From contig CAJNOJ010000007.1 in the NCBI GenBank assembly GCA_905250025.1, positions 434,001 through 498,000 on the forward strand: 64,000 nucleotides of DNA, read 5' to 3'. A model generated the notes under the pieces. That model did no database searches. It worked only from the letters and a program-made list of their open reading frames with translations, and had not been told where the DNA came from. This document shows positions 13,501 through 27,019 of the stretch, piece after piece. The first letter of the stretch is position 1; each line of letters starts with the position of its first letter. Position numbers and translations under genes: made by a program. This stretch comes from Adineta ricciae. Lineage: Eukaryota > Rotifera > Eurotatoria > Adinetida > Adinetidae.

Positions 13501-16500
13501 AGAAAGAGTAATACTTACTCCGCCTCGTTTACTAGTCATTCGTGGCGATTGTGTCCAACCGTTATTGTATGCAGGTGGACGGGTTATCTGATTATTTCCT
13601 ACACGTTGATCTCTAAATGAGACGAGAGGGAAAGCATCAAACACATGTTCGACTAATTCTTCTTTGATTATCATAAATCAAGTTTTTATTTGTGGTAAAA
13701 CAAACCTTTCCAGCATACGATTTTGCCAAGCTACTAATTCATGTTCAGTATATGTTCCCGGATGATTATTTGAACTTATTCGAGGTCGATCATGGTATTG
13801 ATATTGTTGCTGATAAGATTGTGCAAGATGAGATTGAGGAGGGGGCGATGTACTGAGAGTGGGTGTTGCGAAATCGCCAATTGATTTGGATCGTCGACGT
13901 AAGATTGATCGCGTTGATGATTGTCGAGATCGAGTTGCTGGAGACATGTATTGATGTCGAGGTGAATCGTTTGTTGGATAGAAGTCTGATTGAACAACTC
14001 GACTGGGTCCAAGAACAAGACGATCGACAACAGCAAAGTCGTTTCCTTCGCGATGTCTCGTCAATGTCGGTGTTCGTAATTTGAATCGTTGAGGAGGAGT
14101 TGATCTATCTATAAGACGTTCATTATAGTCCTCTGTCAATTCATCTATTCGTCTTGATGTCCTCGTGGTGGGACGATGATCATTGTTGTTATGATTGTTG
14201 TTTGATGTAAATGATAGCGGTGTGTGTCCGTTTGCTGAGCGATTAACGTCAAAGCCCCATGAACCCATCGTTGCCGACGACGATTGATGAATAACACCAT
14301 TACTACCATTACCTGCGTTGGTAGGATAAGACGAGGGTGAGGAAGTATGTGCGTTGTGCCAACGATTATTATAATCGGGATCTTCCTCATCTTCGTAGGT
14401 GCCTAGAAATCGATTTGGTTCGTTTAAGGTGGACGTGGCTGCAACGGGCATCGCTGGTTTATACGATCTAAAGGAAATAGAAGCGAGAATAAATGTAACG
14501 TTGTATAAGCAGAAGAAGAGAGAGAGAGAGATGAAAGAATAATAGTAACTATTTATATTATTTTAAAAAATTGATTTCTTTATTTTCAATATTATTCTTG
14601 TATACCTGTTGCTTCTTTGTGTCATTTTTTCCGATTAAAAAAGCAAATAGAGTTCTCTTCGTTTTTGTCTTGGTGTTGCGTCGTCATTACAAAGAAGAGT
14701 GAAGAGTAAATTTTCATATTCGAACGGATGAATGTATGAATAAAACAGATTGACTAAAGAGTAGTGGGGTGGCGGCGATGGTGCGGCTAGCTACCGTTTG
14801 TGTATCGAACGGAAGAAACAGAGCAATAAGACGGTACAAGCAGAAAGAGAAAAAAATTGAGAAAAAAAAACGAGAGAGAAGAGAACTTTAGTTCAATATT
14901 CGATTACACAAATTGACACATAGAGACAAAGCAGTAGTGTATATAGGGCTGTTTCTCCCTCTTTCTCTCTCTCGTACCCGCACGTACTGAATGAAGCTGA
15001 GGTTGAATGAAGAAAGAGATCGAACGCAAATGTACATAAATAGAATTATGTATGTACCGATGGACGTCTCAATATTGCATCACAGAAGTCTATTGACAGA
15101 ATAAAAAACGATTAAAAGGATAACGGAAATGTACATCTCCCTCACTTGCTTGATATATATATATATATGTATATATCTATCTCGGTCATCATTATCATTG
15201 TGATCATCATTGTTCAACTTGTTTTCGAAATTCACAAGGCTATGTGTCAGTCAGTAAGCAGGTCATTTTCACTCGTAGATGGTAGTCCAAACTATCGTAG
15301 TAATACTCATATGAATGATAATTATGAATGGCATGCTCGAAGTCCAAGTCCGATAAGTAACAAAAATTCTTATAAAAAAGCTCGAACTTCTATTTTCCTT
15401 TGTAGAACCAAGGTCAGCGTCAATGACACGTTACACTGATTCAAGCGAGCCAGTTCGCGGTCCTTCAACTGATGATTTCGTGCNGCTCGACACTGTTTTT
15501 CGAATTTTATGTATACATGAATAATATAATATTAAATCTTTTTGATCAATAAAACTTACTTGAGAAATAAAGTTTGTTTCAAATTTTTCATCGTCTAACA
15601 CTGAGAGTACTTGTCTTTTACTGAATACGTATATATATATATATAACCGACTATTCCGTTATCTACTTCTCCTTGTTCTTCTTATACTTGCCGTTAATAA
15701 CACTTTTTTCTATCTTGCTATTACACGTTCGTCAGTAGAGATACAGATGGCATTCAATGTTCTTTTTTTGTCTTGACCTATACACACCTCAAAAGAAAGA
15801 AACAAATCCTCTTCTGTGCTCAATCGAACCTGGTAGCTCCCATCTAACAGCTCAAATTTCTCCAACTGTCTTATCGGTATTCAAAAGTATATGTGCATAT
15901 ACATATACATACACACATATATATATAAAGAAGAACAAATTTTCTTCTCGTCTTCTTCTTCTTTATATTACTTTGACTAGCGTTACTATTACTTTAAAGT
16001 AAACTTGTCACTATACATCAAAGTGTAGGACATAACATGAACAAGGGACATTGCGTTCATCCATCTATACATAAAATTACAAAAACAGTGTCGAACACTT
16101 TTCAATGTAGAGCCTTGCGTGCACACGCGTTCGTCGTCGCCGCCGGTGCAGAATTGAAAATTGATAATATTAGATGGCTGCACTAGAGAATACAGGTAGA
16201 CGTTATGTGAAGAGCAACATGCATACATATGTATGTGTGTATGTCTGTATGTGACTACAATCGTTCATGGAATAGTACAGACATTGCTTCGCGTCGCAAT
16301 TGAGATGCAAATTGCCTTTTTTCTCTGTTGTAGAATTGTGTTTCTTGATCATTGTGAAATAGCTTTGTTCATCAGACATTAACTGAGAGAGAGAGAGAGA
16401 GGAGGGAGGGAGGGAGGGAGGAAGAGAAGAACAGTTACTTTCTTTGAAAATGGCGTTCATTTGTTTCTTTTTCAATACAAATTCCATCTTACCTGTATTG

Positions 16501-17238
16501 TGATCTTGAACCGTTATTCTTCATCCAACCATTATAATCCGATTCAGGATTGGTATCAATTGAATGTAAATTAGAATCAAAATAAGGACTAATCGATGAA
16601 TATTAAAAAGAAAACGGCTAAACACGAAAATACATTCAATGAGTCGTTACTCGACAAGAACATCATTGGTTAACGAAGCTGAAAGACGCAGAGCATTGAT
16701 CCATTGTGTCATCGACGATTTGCTATCGGCAGCCAGGTAGATCGGTTTAGTACTTGTTGCATTCGGGTCATACAACTAATTAATTCACTCACGCTGATTA
16801 TTTTTCTTAGAAATCAAGTCAGTTTTTACTTTAAAAGAATATCCTTTGTGCGAGATTGAATCACTTGAATTCGTAATTGATACACGATAGTTATTAATAT
16901 TGATTGTTCTTTCCAAACGTTTATAGAGTGAGTCTTAATAGAGAAAGTAAATCAAATATAATCATGCGAAGTTTGTTTTAGTAATGATATATAAAACAAA
17001 TAAAAAGTTTTACCTTGATAAATGGCCAATTGTTGATCTTGTAATTGAAGCCATCGCTTTTTCCAATGTTTAAATGGTTTATTGGCATAATAAATATGTA
17101 GATTGCCTGAGTTCTTAACAGGATTTGAACTTCGAAGAAACAAGAAATCGAAATTATATTTCAGTTAATTAAATCGATAATTAATAATTTAGTTTTTTTT
17201 TGTCTGTCTCACTTGTTAAACGGTGGTGAATAGGACAT
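10521..17238 (-). CDS. PH-domain scaffold protein of the PLEKHA5/6/7 family
   Basis: Starts at ATG 17238 (MSYSPPFN). Residues about 15-130 are a pleckstrin homology domain spread over three or four exons (17145-16640): 'KPFKHWKKRWLQLQDQQLAI' through the closing helix 'MTQWINALRLSAS'. A 2-kb intron follows (14472-16490), then a large Ser/Asn/Gln-rich exon (13710-14471), then many small exons with helical sequence. The C-terminus matches what I recall of the vertebrate PLEKHA5-7 tail: 'DIPDRLIDFGNDDRMLTPNE' then 'KKKEEVRKMLSKQS' and 'RIDKEREKALNLQSVLAEEA'. Those proteins bind phosphoinositides and act at junctions and microtubules; the same role here is inferred. The stop at 10521 overlaps a donor-like 'CAGGTTAGT', so a further short exon is possible. 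The 2-kb intron holds a scaffold gap and an inverted copy of the gene's own exon region. Total length is roughly 900-1000 residues; not every small exon boundary was verified. Confidence 0.75.
15276..15483 (+). repeat. Inverted partial copy of PLEKHA exons, abutting a one-N gap
   Basis: This segment is the reverse complement of 11318-11525. It covers two exon parts with the short intron between them retained, plus four bases of the following intron. I see one mismatch (AATACTCAT here, AATAATCAT in the gene). The copy stops exactly at the N at 15484. Because the intron is retained it is a DNA-level copy, not a retrocopy. Confidence 0.9.
15484..15484. other. Single-N scaffold join
   Basis: One undetermined base inside the large intron of the PLEKHA-like gene. 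The sequence to its left is a misplaced inverted copy of an exon region 4 kb away and that to its right is unrelated, so order and orientation across this point are not reliable. Confidence 0.8.
16382..16425 (+). repeat. GA / GGGA microsatellite
   Basis: A (GA)n run passes directly into a (GGGA)n run within the large intron of the PLEKHA-like gene. Simple-sequence repeat with no coding content. Confidence 0.9.
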
Positions 17239-18615
17239 CTGATTGATATTGATCTTTTAACATGTATTCTTCTCCTTCAATTATACATCATCAACTATTG
17301 AAAAAAGTCATAAAGCACAAAAAAGAGAAGTCGAACAAGGAGAGAAAAAGGCATAGAGATGTAGAAAAATTTGATCTATTCCTTTCTATCAATCAGTCGA
17401 CCTTGTTCGTGCGCGTTTAGATTATATGTAAGAATAAAACAAAAAAAAAAGAGGAAAGAAACGAACGCATGGGAAAAGACATTTTACAAATAAACATCGA
17501 CTCAACACTGCCCGCGCTTAACTTCGCCATCAACTAGAGATAAGAACATAGTTCGTGCATGTACCTGCACGTGTATGTCTGTACAGTTCATTTGTCGGAC
17601 ACGATCGGCTTTACCTGTAATTCGGCATTGTCGATGTTGAAAATGAGTTTAATGATGATTAACAAAGGTGTTCACCTTCATAGTTGCTGGATATTCAGAT
17701 ATTTTTATTATTACCTACTGTTACTCGTTTCGCCGCCATTAATATCCTTCCATGAGAGGAAAAAAGAATGAGAGAACGTCGCTTTCTTCTCTTCTTCTTC
17801 TTCTTCTTCGTTCTGATTTTTAAATCATGAGGGAAGAAACAGAACACATCAGTCACTGATGCCGGAAAAAAATGAATCCGATCACACCTTGCTGCATAAG
17901 CAAACAAGTGACATATATACGAACATAGTACTTGTTGTAAAGCCACGGGCACATGTGCTCATAAACCAATTGAGTCACATACACTTTCCTCTTGATGAAG
18001 TGTACTTTTTCTCTCTCTCTAAATCGTCGTTTTCGAGATAAATCTACATAGTTATAAGTGAAGTGAGATATATAGATCTAGTCAATGTTTGTAACATCAA
18101 GGATATATGTTATNTGCATAAGCAAACAAGTGACATATATACGAACATAGTACTTGTTGTAAAGCCACGGGCACATGTGCTCATAAACCAATTGAGTCAC
18201 ATACACTTTCCTCTTGATGAAGTGTACTTTTTCTCTCTCTCTAAATCGTCGTTTTCGAGATAAATCTACATAGTTATAAGTGAAGTGAGATATATAGATC
18301 TAGTCAATGTTTGTAACATCAAGGATATATGTTATACAAGACCAAAGAAAAAAAATACATTCACACAGCAAAAAAAAACGAAAAAAAAATACTCATATAC
18401 GAGTATATATATATATATAATCTATACACTATAGTTTTATCTTGCTCGTATTCGATGAGATACAGCAAAATTAACAGTTGTTTTGTTTTCAAATCTTTTT
18501 CTATCTATAAGATATTTGTTTAAACATCTGGATATTCAATTATTGCGAATTAAGAAACAAAATAGGTCCGATGAGACATGAGTGATGTACAATTTCATTT
18601 GTGAATCTGTTCGAG
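17239..18615. other. Intergenic region between PLEKHA-like and PDS5 genes, with gap
   Basis: Promoter side of the PLEKHA-like gene and 3' side of PDS5. It contains a CTT microsatellite at about 17784-17809, an AT repeat near 18403-18418 and the duplicated block around the N at 18114. No exon recognised; the open frames at 17859-18263 are two readings of the same duplicated block. Confidence 0.6.
17893..18335 (+). repeat. 221-bp direct duplication around a single N (18114)
   Basis: 17893-18113 and 18115-18335 are identical as read, 221 bp each, separated by one N at 18114. An exact repeat meeting at a one-base gap is the expected trace of two contig ends that overlapped but were not merged. 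The true locus probably carries one copy. Confidence 0.9.
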
Positions 18616-21600
18616 TTAGAGTTTGCCTTTTGCACGCCGATTTGATTTCGGTGATGGCGATGATGACGACGATGACGCTGAACGTAGTTTAGGTTTTTCG
18701 TATGGATAGTTAACGCGAGCACGATTGGAATTGGTCACTGGTGTTTTACGAGTTTTATTTCCGTTCACTGGTGGTGAATCTGAAAGAGATGAAAAGAAAA
18801 TTAGTCTAATATGGAAGATTTAGAACTGTAAGATATTTTCAGACGAAATCTCTATCACGCGAGATGATTTTCTTTCTAATTGCATACGGATTAAATAAAA
18901 GAAATCCAATTTTCTCTTTTCTATTCTCAATTTCAAATTTTGTCCTTCTTTTAGAAAAATGTGTTCATCAAAAATTCATGTATTCAATAAAAATTTTGAT
19001 CTTTAATTAAGAATCCTGAAGAATTCGAATTCATATGTATGTGTGTGTGTGTATATATATATATTTTCTTTTCATACTTGCGTACGATCTGTTGATTTTA
19101 AAAACGTTTATTTAACATACATTTTCGGGCGATGAGGTGTGAATGGCAAGCAAGGAAATGATTATTTCAATGCCGAAAAGTATGTGATTATAAACTTCAA
19201 CTTTACTTCTTATTCTTCTGTTCCCTATTCAAATATCACACTAACGAATCCAAGGCTGAAAGATTTCGAGTGGATAGACGATGCTCGTTCTCATTTTATC
19301 AAGTACCAAAGATTATAAAAACCATTTTTGCATTTCAGACAGTAGTCTGTGAGTTTATGAGCTCGAAATCTTTATTGAATTTTGATTTGATGCAAACACT
19401 ATAGAATCAATATAATAAAAAAATCTACTCATCAAATATGATTTGCATCGACATAAATGTGGGTTTTCTTTCTAGGTCGAGTTAGGTGAAATAAAACTAT
19501 ATGCATATCTTACTTGAGTTCGTATCTTCATCTTCTTCTTCTTCGTCTTCGACGACGTTGTTACTCGTTTGTCGTTTTCTTTTCTTTGTACTTGGAGAAG
19601 CTTTGCGTTTCTTCGTAGAACTCTCCTGTTCATTGTCTTGTTTTCGTCGTCCGGCTTTTGCTGGAGTGGTCTCGATTGTAATGCTCGATGCTGTTTCCGT
19701 TGTTGTGGCGTGTTTAACTGTCGGTGTAGGTGTGTCACTGACGGTGGTCGTTGTTGTGATGGGTTTAAGTTTGATTTTGAAATCTTTGGGCAAGTAAGAC
19801 ACGTTATTATAACGTATTTTCTTGAAATACATTTCTGGTAATGGTACGCTCGAACTAGCTCGACAAATCATTAACGACGATGCACGTTGAGATAGAATGA
19901 CATAGGCCAAATCGACAAGTACATGTAGTTTTTTTAATGCATCTTTCCTTTCTGCTTTCTCTTCTTTATCTGGCGAGATAGTTGCATCTTCAGCTGATTT
20001 TATTGAACGTAATAAACCTTTATAAAACAAGCCAACAGTTGTATCACAACGTAATAATAATGCATCTAATAAAAATAAAATATAATCGGTCATTGTGTGC
20101 AACATTTCGATGTCATCGTAGAGAATGAATGCTGGCGATTTGGAAAGGAAAAACAGAAAATATGTCAGAGAATATTCAGGATATAATGTATAATCAATGG
20201 GTTTCTCATCAGTTGTCGACAAGCTGTTTTCATCATCTTCATTGTCATCGCTATGATCGAAACCATTGTTCGACTGATGGCCATTGCTGGTCTGAGCTGT
20301 CTTATAAGATAATTGTAATTTAATATGTTCACGTCGTGTATCGATTATTTGTAACATTAAACGATGAATTTGTTCCCGATGTTCGCGTTCGGGTTCTTTG
20401 GCTGCGAATGCTAATAGTGCAAGCAATTCAATAGGACATACGGGATCGCGTAAATGCTCAGCTAATTTACGATATGTTCGCTGACGAATTTGTGATGATG
20501 GATCCTAATAGAAATTAGAGAAATAGTTCGGTCGTAAAGAAGAAAAGAGAGTAATCTTACTCGAAGAAGGGTCATAATCATAAGAAAATCATCAGGTTTA
20601 ATACGTGTGTAAAAATATGGATTACAAATCAATTTCAATAAACATGTTAAACCACAGAGACGAATGTAGATTATTTCGCTTTCACTAAGCAGTTGAAATT
20701 AAAGAGTTTCTTTCGAAAATTCGAAAAAAAGCTGTTACCTCATCTCTCCGGTGAAATCTTGATCCTTTTCGATGCATTTTCGTATGAACTTATAGGTAAT
20801 TGTGAATAATGAACTGGAATTTTCACGTAAACCTAATGTTGCTCGTGTCATTGCTTTGATTAATTCACGCTAAACAGGCACAACAATCATTGCTAATCGA
20901 GAGATCTATTTTCAAATTACCATCACGCGAGTATCCGCTCCGATTTCCGGATCGGAATGCGGTTCATCGGCTAAGAGAGTAAAATGTCCATGTAGGAATG
21001 AACTCGTCATATTATTTTCATCATCTTGATCACTGTTATTTTGTTTATCGATGATATACTTTGAAATGTTATTGAGTATACGTTTACCGATATCACCAAC
21101 CGCTGTCGGAGATATTTGTATCATGTGACCAAGTAGAACGAGTCGAGTAATAAATTGATCACTATCGAATTGGTCATATTGTGTATCCTAAACAGAAACA
21201 AACCAAGTATGCTGAATGAAATCTGCAAGGATTCTTACATCCACTAGCTTTTGAAGTAGTTGATCCTTTTTATTCGGATGCAATGCACATATGCAATACA
21301 GTGCACGTTTCGCAATTGGTGGGTGCAGTGTTAAGTACGAAGAGAGTTCAGAATCCAAAAGTCTAAAGCAAAGAATGTTGAATTCGAAGCAACTTTCTGT
21401 GCAAATTTACGTACGTTATCATGTCAGTTTGGTTCGAGGAGATAATCAGTGGTGCACATGCTTCGATTGTACGTATAAGTATCGGTGCTACAAAAAATTC
21501 GGTGATAAAAATCAAAAATGATTGTGAGTTACTCACCTAATTCGAGCACATGTTGCTTCAAAAGATTACAAAGAAGTTCGAGTGATTCTGGGGAGTTGAA

Positions 21601-24600
21601 AATGAATGGATGTTGAATGAAAACCTAGATGAGTCGCAACAATTGTCATTCAGTTAATCTTTCTGTCTGAACAAACTTTCAAAAGTTGATTGATATTTTC
21701 GTAATACGAAACTGATTGCTCTGGTTCTACAAAACAGGCGAGGAAAATGAATAGTTTTCGTATTTCGCTTTGTAAATTACCGTTAGATACTCGTTCGAAT
21801 AAAAATTTAAGCAAATGACTAACTGTTTCTTGGTCGAATAAGAGTGTTGATATTTTTTCAAAAATTGTTTTGATTAATCCACACATTTTTGTAAACTGTC
21901 CATGAGCACTATTTTCCGTAGTTGTAGTTGTTGCTGTTTGTTCTTCTGTTGTATTTGTTGGAAAGCGTTTCTGTTCTTTGGCAGCTTCTTCCAACAGCAT
22001 TTGACCCATGCCATTCTAAAGAACAAGATCATTTTGCAAATTGAACATTGACCTGTTTAGCAGTCGACTTACAGCTAAAGCGTAACATTCTTTTGATTTG
22101 ATTCCATCAGCAATCGCTTGTTTGAATATTGACAAAATACTAGATTCGTTTGTGTTGGTTAACGATTGTTTGTGATTTTTAATTGCGTAGATGGCAAACG
22201 CCTTCAATACCGATTCATTTTTTTCAGGATTGGGCAGACAACCTGTTTTCAGAAGATTAAAACAAAGAATGAAAGATTGAGCAACTTACGTAAAGCGATG
22301 GTATGGATAAGGCTAACGAGTTTTAATTCAGTTGTTTGCTTTTCATCGTTTGTCTTTTTTAGATCAGCCATTTGCAAACAAAAGTCAATCATTTTATCCA
22401 ATTGTCGACGAAATCTAGTAGATCAAAATCAAATACTAACATCATCGAGAGGAAGTCAACTTACAGGAATTTGCTGTGGATGATTTCACGAACCGCTCTA
22501 AACCAAAAGTTCTGTTTACCGTTCGATGATATCAATATAACTTACCGTTGAGCATTTTCGCTAACATTGGAATATAGCGTGAATAGAACTCGGACTTTAT
22601 TATCAGTTTTCACATCCCATGGCATTAAATAAAAGGTCAAAAGTCGTTCAGCTAATAATCTAAAAATTGATAATTTATCCAATAGGGATGCAAATCGACC
22701 TCATCGCCATAGTTACTTGTCTTGTGTTGTTTTTTGATAATACAGGTGAATTATACAATTTGCCACCCATGTTAACTGCTTTTGTACATCATCGGACCAA
22801 TTTGCAGCTGTACATTCTTTTTTATAGACCTGTGCAAGGTAATCAAGTGCTTCTTTACGAACTTCCCACTAGAATAAACAACAAATAGAACGAAAAATCA
22901 TTTCCGAACTTCATACAATTTTGTCTCGTGCACGTTCACACAAGATTTGTTTAATTTTGTCGCTGATATCAAACAGACTGTAGTTCGTGATCGCACGAAT
23001 TTGCACCATAAGTTGTGAACGAATGTTCGTATCCGTCGAGAGACTTAAATGCACCATAACATCTGAAGCAAACATCGGCAATTAGCTTCGTGCTTTCATT
23101 CTTTTCGAATGAGAATAAGAAATTTACTTTCGAGATCTGCTCTCAATTCTGGATGATTAACAAAGTAACTTTTGAGATGTTTTACGCAACTTAATTGAAC
23201 TTCCGGTGTGCCATTTTTAAATCTAAATAAGTTTCATTACAGAGAAGAACTAGCGCACACATGATTTTTTTTACTGATCGAGAAATGTGTTCCATAGAGA
23301 TTTGTACCGTTGAGCAAAGTCATTATTTGGTGCACTGGTCACATAAGCAATGATCTTTGCCGCATCACGACGATGTTTTTCATTGGGTACCTTGAACGAA
23401 TAAACAAAATATGCATTCAGAGTTCGGCATTGCAAGATAAATTTGTACCTGAAGTCGATGTTCAATTGATGGAATAATTTCATCGACAATTGCTTCTGAA
23501 ATATGACATAGCTCATCGAAAATGTAATAGATTTTCGGATGTAAATGTAATGATTCCGTATCTTCTGTGACAAGAACTGCTTTGAAGTACTAAAAACAAC
23601 AATGCAAAAGAAGTCGATTCAATATGGACACAACTTACATCAGCAATCGCTGATTTGAGAAACGATTCACCTCGGCGAATAATCGATTCTACTAATTCAT
23701 AACATTCTTCACGTAATTTCTAAACAAAGAGTGCAAAAGATGTAGATGAAAGCCTAGAACCTTCTATTTGATATTCATTTATTCAAATCGAACACAAATA
23801 TATTGTATTCAATTGCCAGGTTTGATATCGTACCTTTTCGGGATCAATTATTCTTGCGAAAAGCAATTCCAACAACGAAAATGGGATTGTCTCATACTCA
23901 GCCAAGATCACTGAGACAATATCGATTATCAAGTTCTTCAACTGATCCGTATGTTTTTTCCTATGGAGAGAATAATTTGTTTTGAAAAGAAATCTTTTTC
24001 TAATCAAGACATACTGTACAGCATTGAATAGATTCGTTAGGACAACCGTACTGATTTGACAGCCACGATTGTCTTCTAAATTAACGGCTGGGATAAACGA
24101 TTGTACCATGCTTAGATTCTAAACATTCAAAGGTAAGAGTGAATCGAAATGTTTTGGAATTTACTTCGAGTAGATAATAACGACGTGTGAATAGAGGATC
24201 ATCGATCTTTTTTAAGCCAAGTAATTGTCGAGCAAGAAAAAGAAACATGTTCTAACACATAAAAAGAATCAGATGATGATGTGACCTAGTTCAGCTTCTT
24301 ACGAGCATTTTTTCTTGTGGCACTTCAGGTAGATTCGGTGCGTAGATACGAATTATATCCGCTAGGCATATTGCTGTGTATAGCTGAATATCAGCGCGTT
24401 CGTGTGAATAGAAGAAATCATCCAAGAGAGTTTTATAGAGCCCTGTGAAAAAGTGTCGTTTCTCGTAGTTTTGCGGTAGAGATTGTAAAAGTCTTTGATT
24501 TTTCTAATTGGAAACAAAACAAAGTAAATAAACAAATTGTAAAAAAAGAATTCGTCGGATATTTACGGTTAAATTATCAAGAAGTTTATTTGTTGGTAAA

Positions 24601-24665
24601 CTTGGACTAACACTAAGAACCTGCGATGGTAAAACATCAGGTACAGGGCCTGATGATGCTGCCAT
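18616..24665 (-). CDS. PDS5: Sister-chromatid cohesion protein PDS5
   Basis: Start ATG 24665, stop 18616-18618, about twenty exons, roughly 1400 residues. PDS5 binds cohesin and regulates its loading, release and acetylation on chromosomes. The protein is a long array of HEAT-like helices. Recognisable family stretches: 'DDPLFTRRYYLLENLSMVQS', 'NLIIDIVSVILAEYETIPFS', 'LRADLESKF'-type helices near 23100, 'WEVRKEALDYLAQVYKK' near 22860, and 'AAKEPEREHREQIHRLMLQI' near 20400. The C-terminal tail from about 19750 is disordered, Thr/Ser/Lys-rich with basic clusters ('STKKRKASPSTKKRKRQ') and an acidic run, like the charged DNA-binding tail of animal PDS5. Terminal exon 18616-18780 ends in a poly-Ser stretch and 'RRAKGKL' after a 720-bp intron, the only long one. 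No break was noticed. Confidence 0.85.
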
Positions 24666-25046
24666 TGATTAAAGTATAATCAAAAACAATTGTGAAAAAA
24701 AAGAAATGAAACAGACTGATTTTTTCTTTGTTCGACTTTATGAGTATTTTCATTGGTTCATTATTACTCGTAACGCATATATGTCACACGACATCTACCG
24801 CGTCCTCCGTCCGATATTGACGACTGTCAAAGTTGATGCATAGAAGAGAATACGTTTATTTCTATCTATTTGAGCTTTTTTTTTTATTGAAAAACAAAAT
24901 ATAACGGATATTTGTTCATTCAAATTTCATATTCAGAACAACGCACGATCATTCCAAATGTAAAGTTTAGAAGATAACAGGATCGGACGAATTGTACTAG
25001 TTTCATTTCACGGATAAAACTAATACAAATAGATCGAATTCATTCA
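24666..25046. other. Short intergenic spacer PDS5 - ZIP
   Basis: 380 bp holding the PDS5 promoter side and the 3' end of the ZIP8/14-like gene on the same strand. No acceptor-like AG lies directly before the PDS5 ATG, unlike many neighbours. Nothing else seen. Confidence 0.5.
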
Positions 25047-26896
25047 TTAGAATTTGACTAAACCTTCTAGATCGCCACCATATTTGCCCAGTATAAACAT
25101 TATAATAAAACCTAATATCAGGCCACTGTTCTGACATAGTAAGATTTTCAATTTCAAAACGTTTGTGATCGGTTGATTTAATGCAAGATAATCCTTTTCA
25201 ATTTCATCACCCATAGAGACCAATTCTGGTATCTGTGAACAAAACAATTCATACATACATACATACATAGATCATATTTGATTGAATCTTACCATATCGG
25301 CAAGACCGATGTAGACGAACATTCCACCTGCTAATGCATAGACCCATGGATGAAATTGTTCCAGTTCACCTAGAATATTCCACGTATCGCTCAATGCAAA
25401 CTCCCTCGAATAAAACATACCTAATTTCGCACCAATTAGAAAGCCAAGGTAACAGCTACATGCCGACAGGAAATTCATTAACAATGCTTGTCCTATCGTG
25501 AGCCCACTACTAAGCAAAACAGCAATGTCACCAAGTTCATGAGGAAATTCTTCACATATAATCGGAAAACACATTCGAAGGCCTTCACCGACCGATACCA
25601 TGAATGCAGCACCTAGTGTTAAACCATCGATGAAATTGTGCAACATATCGCCGATAATTATCATCCAACCAGCTGCTTTCATTTTTTTCAAATTTCCAAC
25701 TAAAGTATTTGGATTGTGGATTTCCAATACCGACTAGAAAGATGTAAACGACAATCTCGAATGTTATCCTAGATCTACGCACTTTCTTCGCCGAGTTAGT
25801 TAAATCATATTTTGAACCATTGATCGATCTACTCGGCTTCGCCTACGAGATAAATAAACAGATGAATGGTCAAAGACAGATTTGTTGAACTTACAAGGAC
25901 TTCATTCTCATCATGAGTGTGTGTGCAAACGATCTAAATATCCAACCCCAATCTAACGGAATTCTTCCTCAAAATGAATACATACAGTTTCGACATGGAG
26001 GAAAATTCGTAACAGTTGATCTCGCATGTAATACAGATAAATAATAATGATTGGTATCAATGATTTATTCAGATAACTATGATGAACATCTAAATCCGGA
26101 ATGTTGAATGCCTACGAACAAGCAAAGTAGTAGAAAAAGATCTCATTGAATTTCTGTTCGGCGGAACAAACCATAGGAATCAAATGAAACATCCCTGATC
26201 CAGTTAGAGTGCCAACAGCTAAAAACAAGCCAGCGTCGAATGGAAAACTGGCTTTCTATCTTACCTAAACCAATAAATCCTGTGAGAATCCATTTGAATG
26301 CAGCTCGATTTCGAAACGGTAAGATAACAGCGCCACAAAGAGCCGAACAATTAATGAACGTTACAATCATCAATCCAATGAGAATGTCTAAAGGATTCAT
26401 TGAAACACACTTTTAAAATCTTCGCCTTTGCTATACTTCTCCATGTTGCACGTCCTTCAGACTTATGACAACCATCATTAAACTTAACATTAACCAGAGC
26501 GGGTAACAATCGGCGTATATCATTTCGACTGAAAGTATCATTCACATTTCTTGATTTAATATTCAATGCATTCAACAAATCATCTGACGATGTAAAACAC
26601 TAAACGTCCAAAGGAAATCATATGAGACCTTCTCTTCAAAAAATGTATCTAACTTTATGTTCGACTTCGAGTTGTTTAATATTTTCCTGAGTAATAACGT
26701 CATGAAGACGTGAGATATCATCAATATCATTCGACTGAAGAAGTTTTTCATAAAATATTCGTACGTTTGCTGGCGTTTTCAAATATGAGTAAAGGAGATC
26801 TTCTTCCATGGAGTTTAATTTGACATCATTACTAAACACTGGACATTGTTCGAGTATAAAAATCACGAGAATCGATGTGATCAATGAGATATACAT
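25047..26896 (-). CDS. ZIP metal transporter, ZIP8/ZIP14-like (SLC39)
   Basis: Imports divalent metals (Zn, Mn, Fe in ZIP8/14 relatives) into the cytosol. Start ATG 26896 with a signal peptide ('LITSILVIFILEQCPVFS'), a soluble N-terminal domain of about 150 residues, then eight predicted membrane helices over about nine exons; roughly 450 residues. Metal-site helices are complete: 'MLHNFIDGLTLGAAF' (HNxxD) and 'CEEFPHELGDIAVLL'. The second has Glu in place of the first His of the LIV-1 motif HEXPHE; this EEXPHE form is characteristic of ZIP8 and ZIP14. The cytosolic loop is poor in histidine apart from 'CTHTHDE'. The intron between 'ATWR' and 'NILIGLM' is only 49 bp. An acceptor-like AG at 26900-26901 precedes the ATG by three bases and the upstream ZIP-like gene ends 123 bp away, so the pair may be co-transcribed. 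Confidence 0.88.
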
Positions 26897-27019
26897 GATC
26901 TAGAAATAGTTCAATACCCACTAAAATTAATAATTTATTTCAAATGAAAGAAAAGCACGTCAATATTGATTTGTATTATTAGTCAATGAGCGAATGGAAA
27001 AGACGAGATCACAGAAGAA

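Noticed and set aside
13776-14390. Overlapping frames on both strands of the large PLEKHA exon
   Set aside because: Shadow frames of a low-complexity Ser/Asn/Gln-rich exon; only the frame continuous with the splice junctions is supported.
15146-15439. 97-residue plus-strand frame as a separate gene
   Set aside because: Its second half is the inverted PLEKHA exon copy and its first half is simple sequence.
16382-16425. GA/GGGA run as a telomere-like or recombination element
   Set aside because: Ordinary microsatellite; unit and context do not match telomeric repeats.
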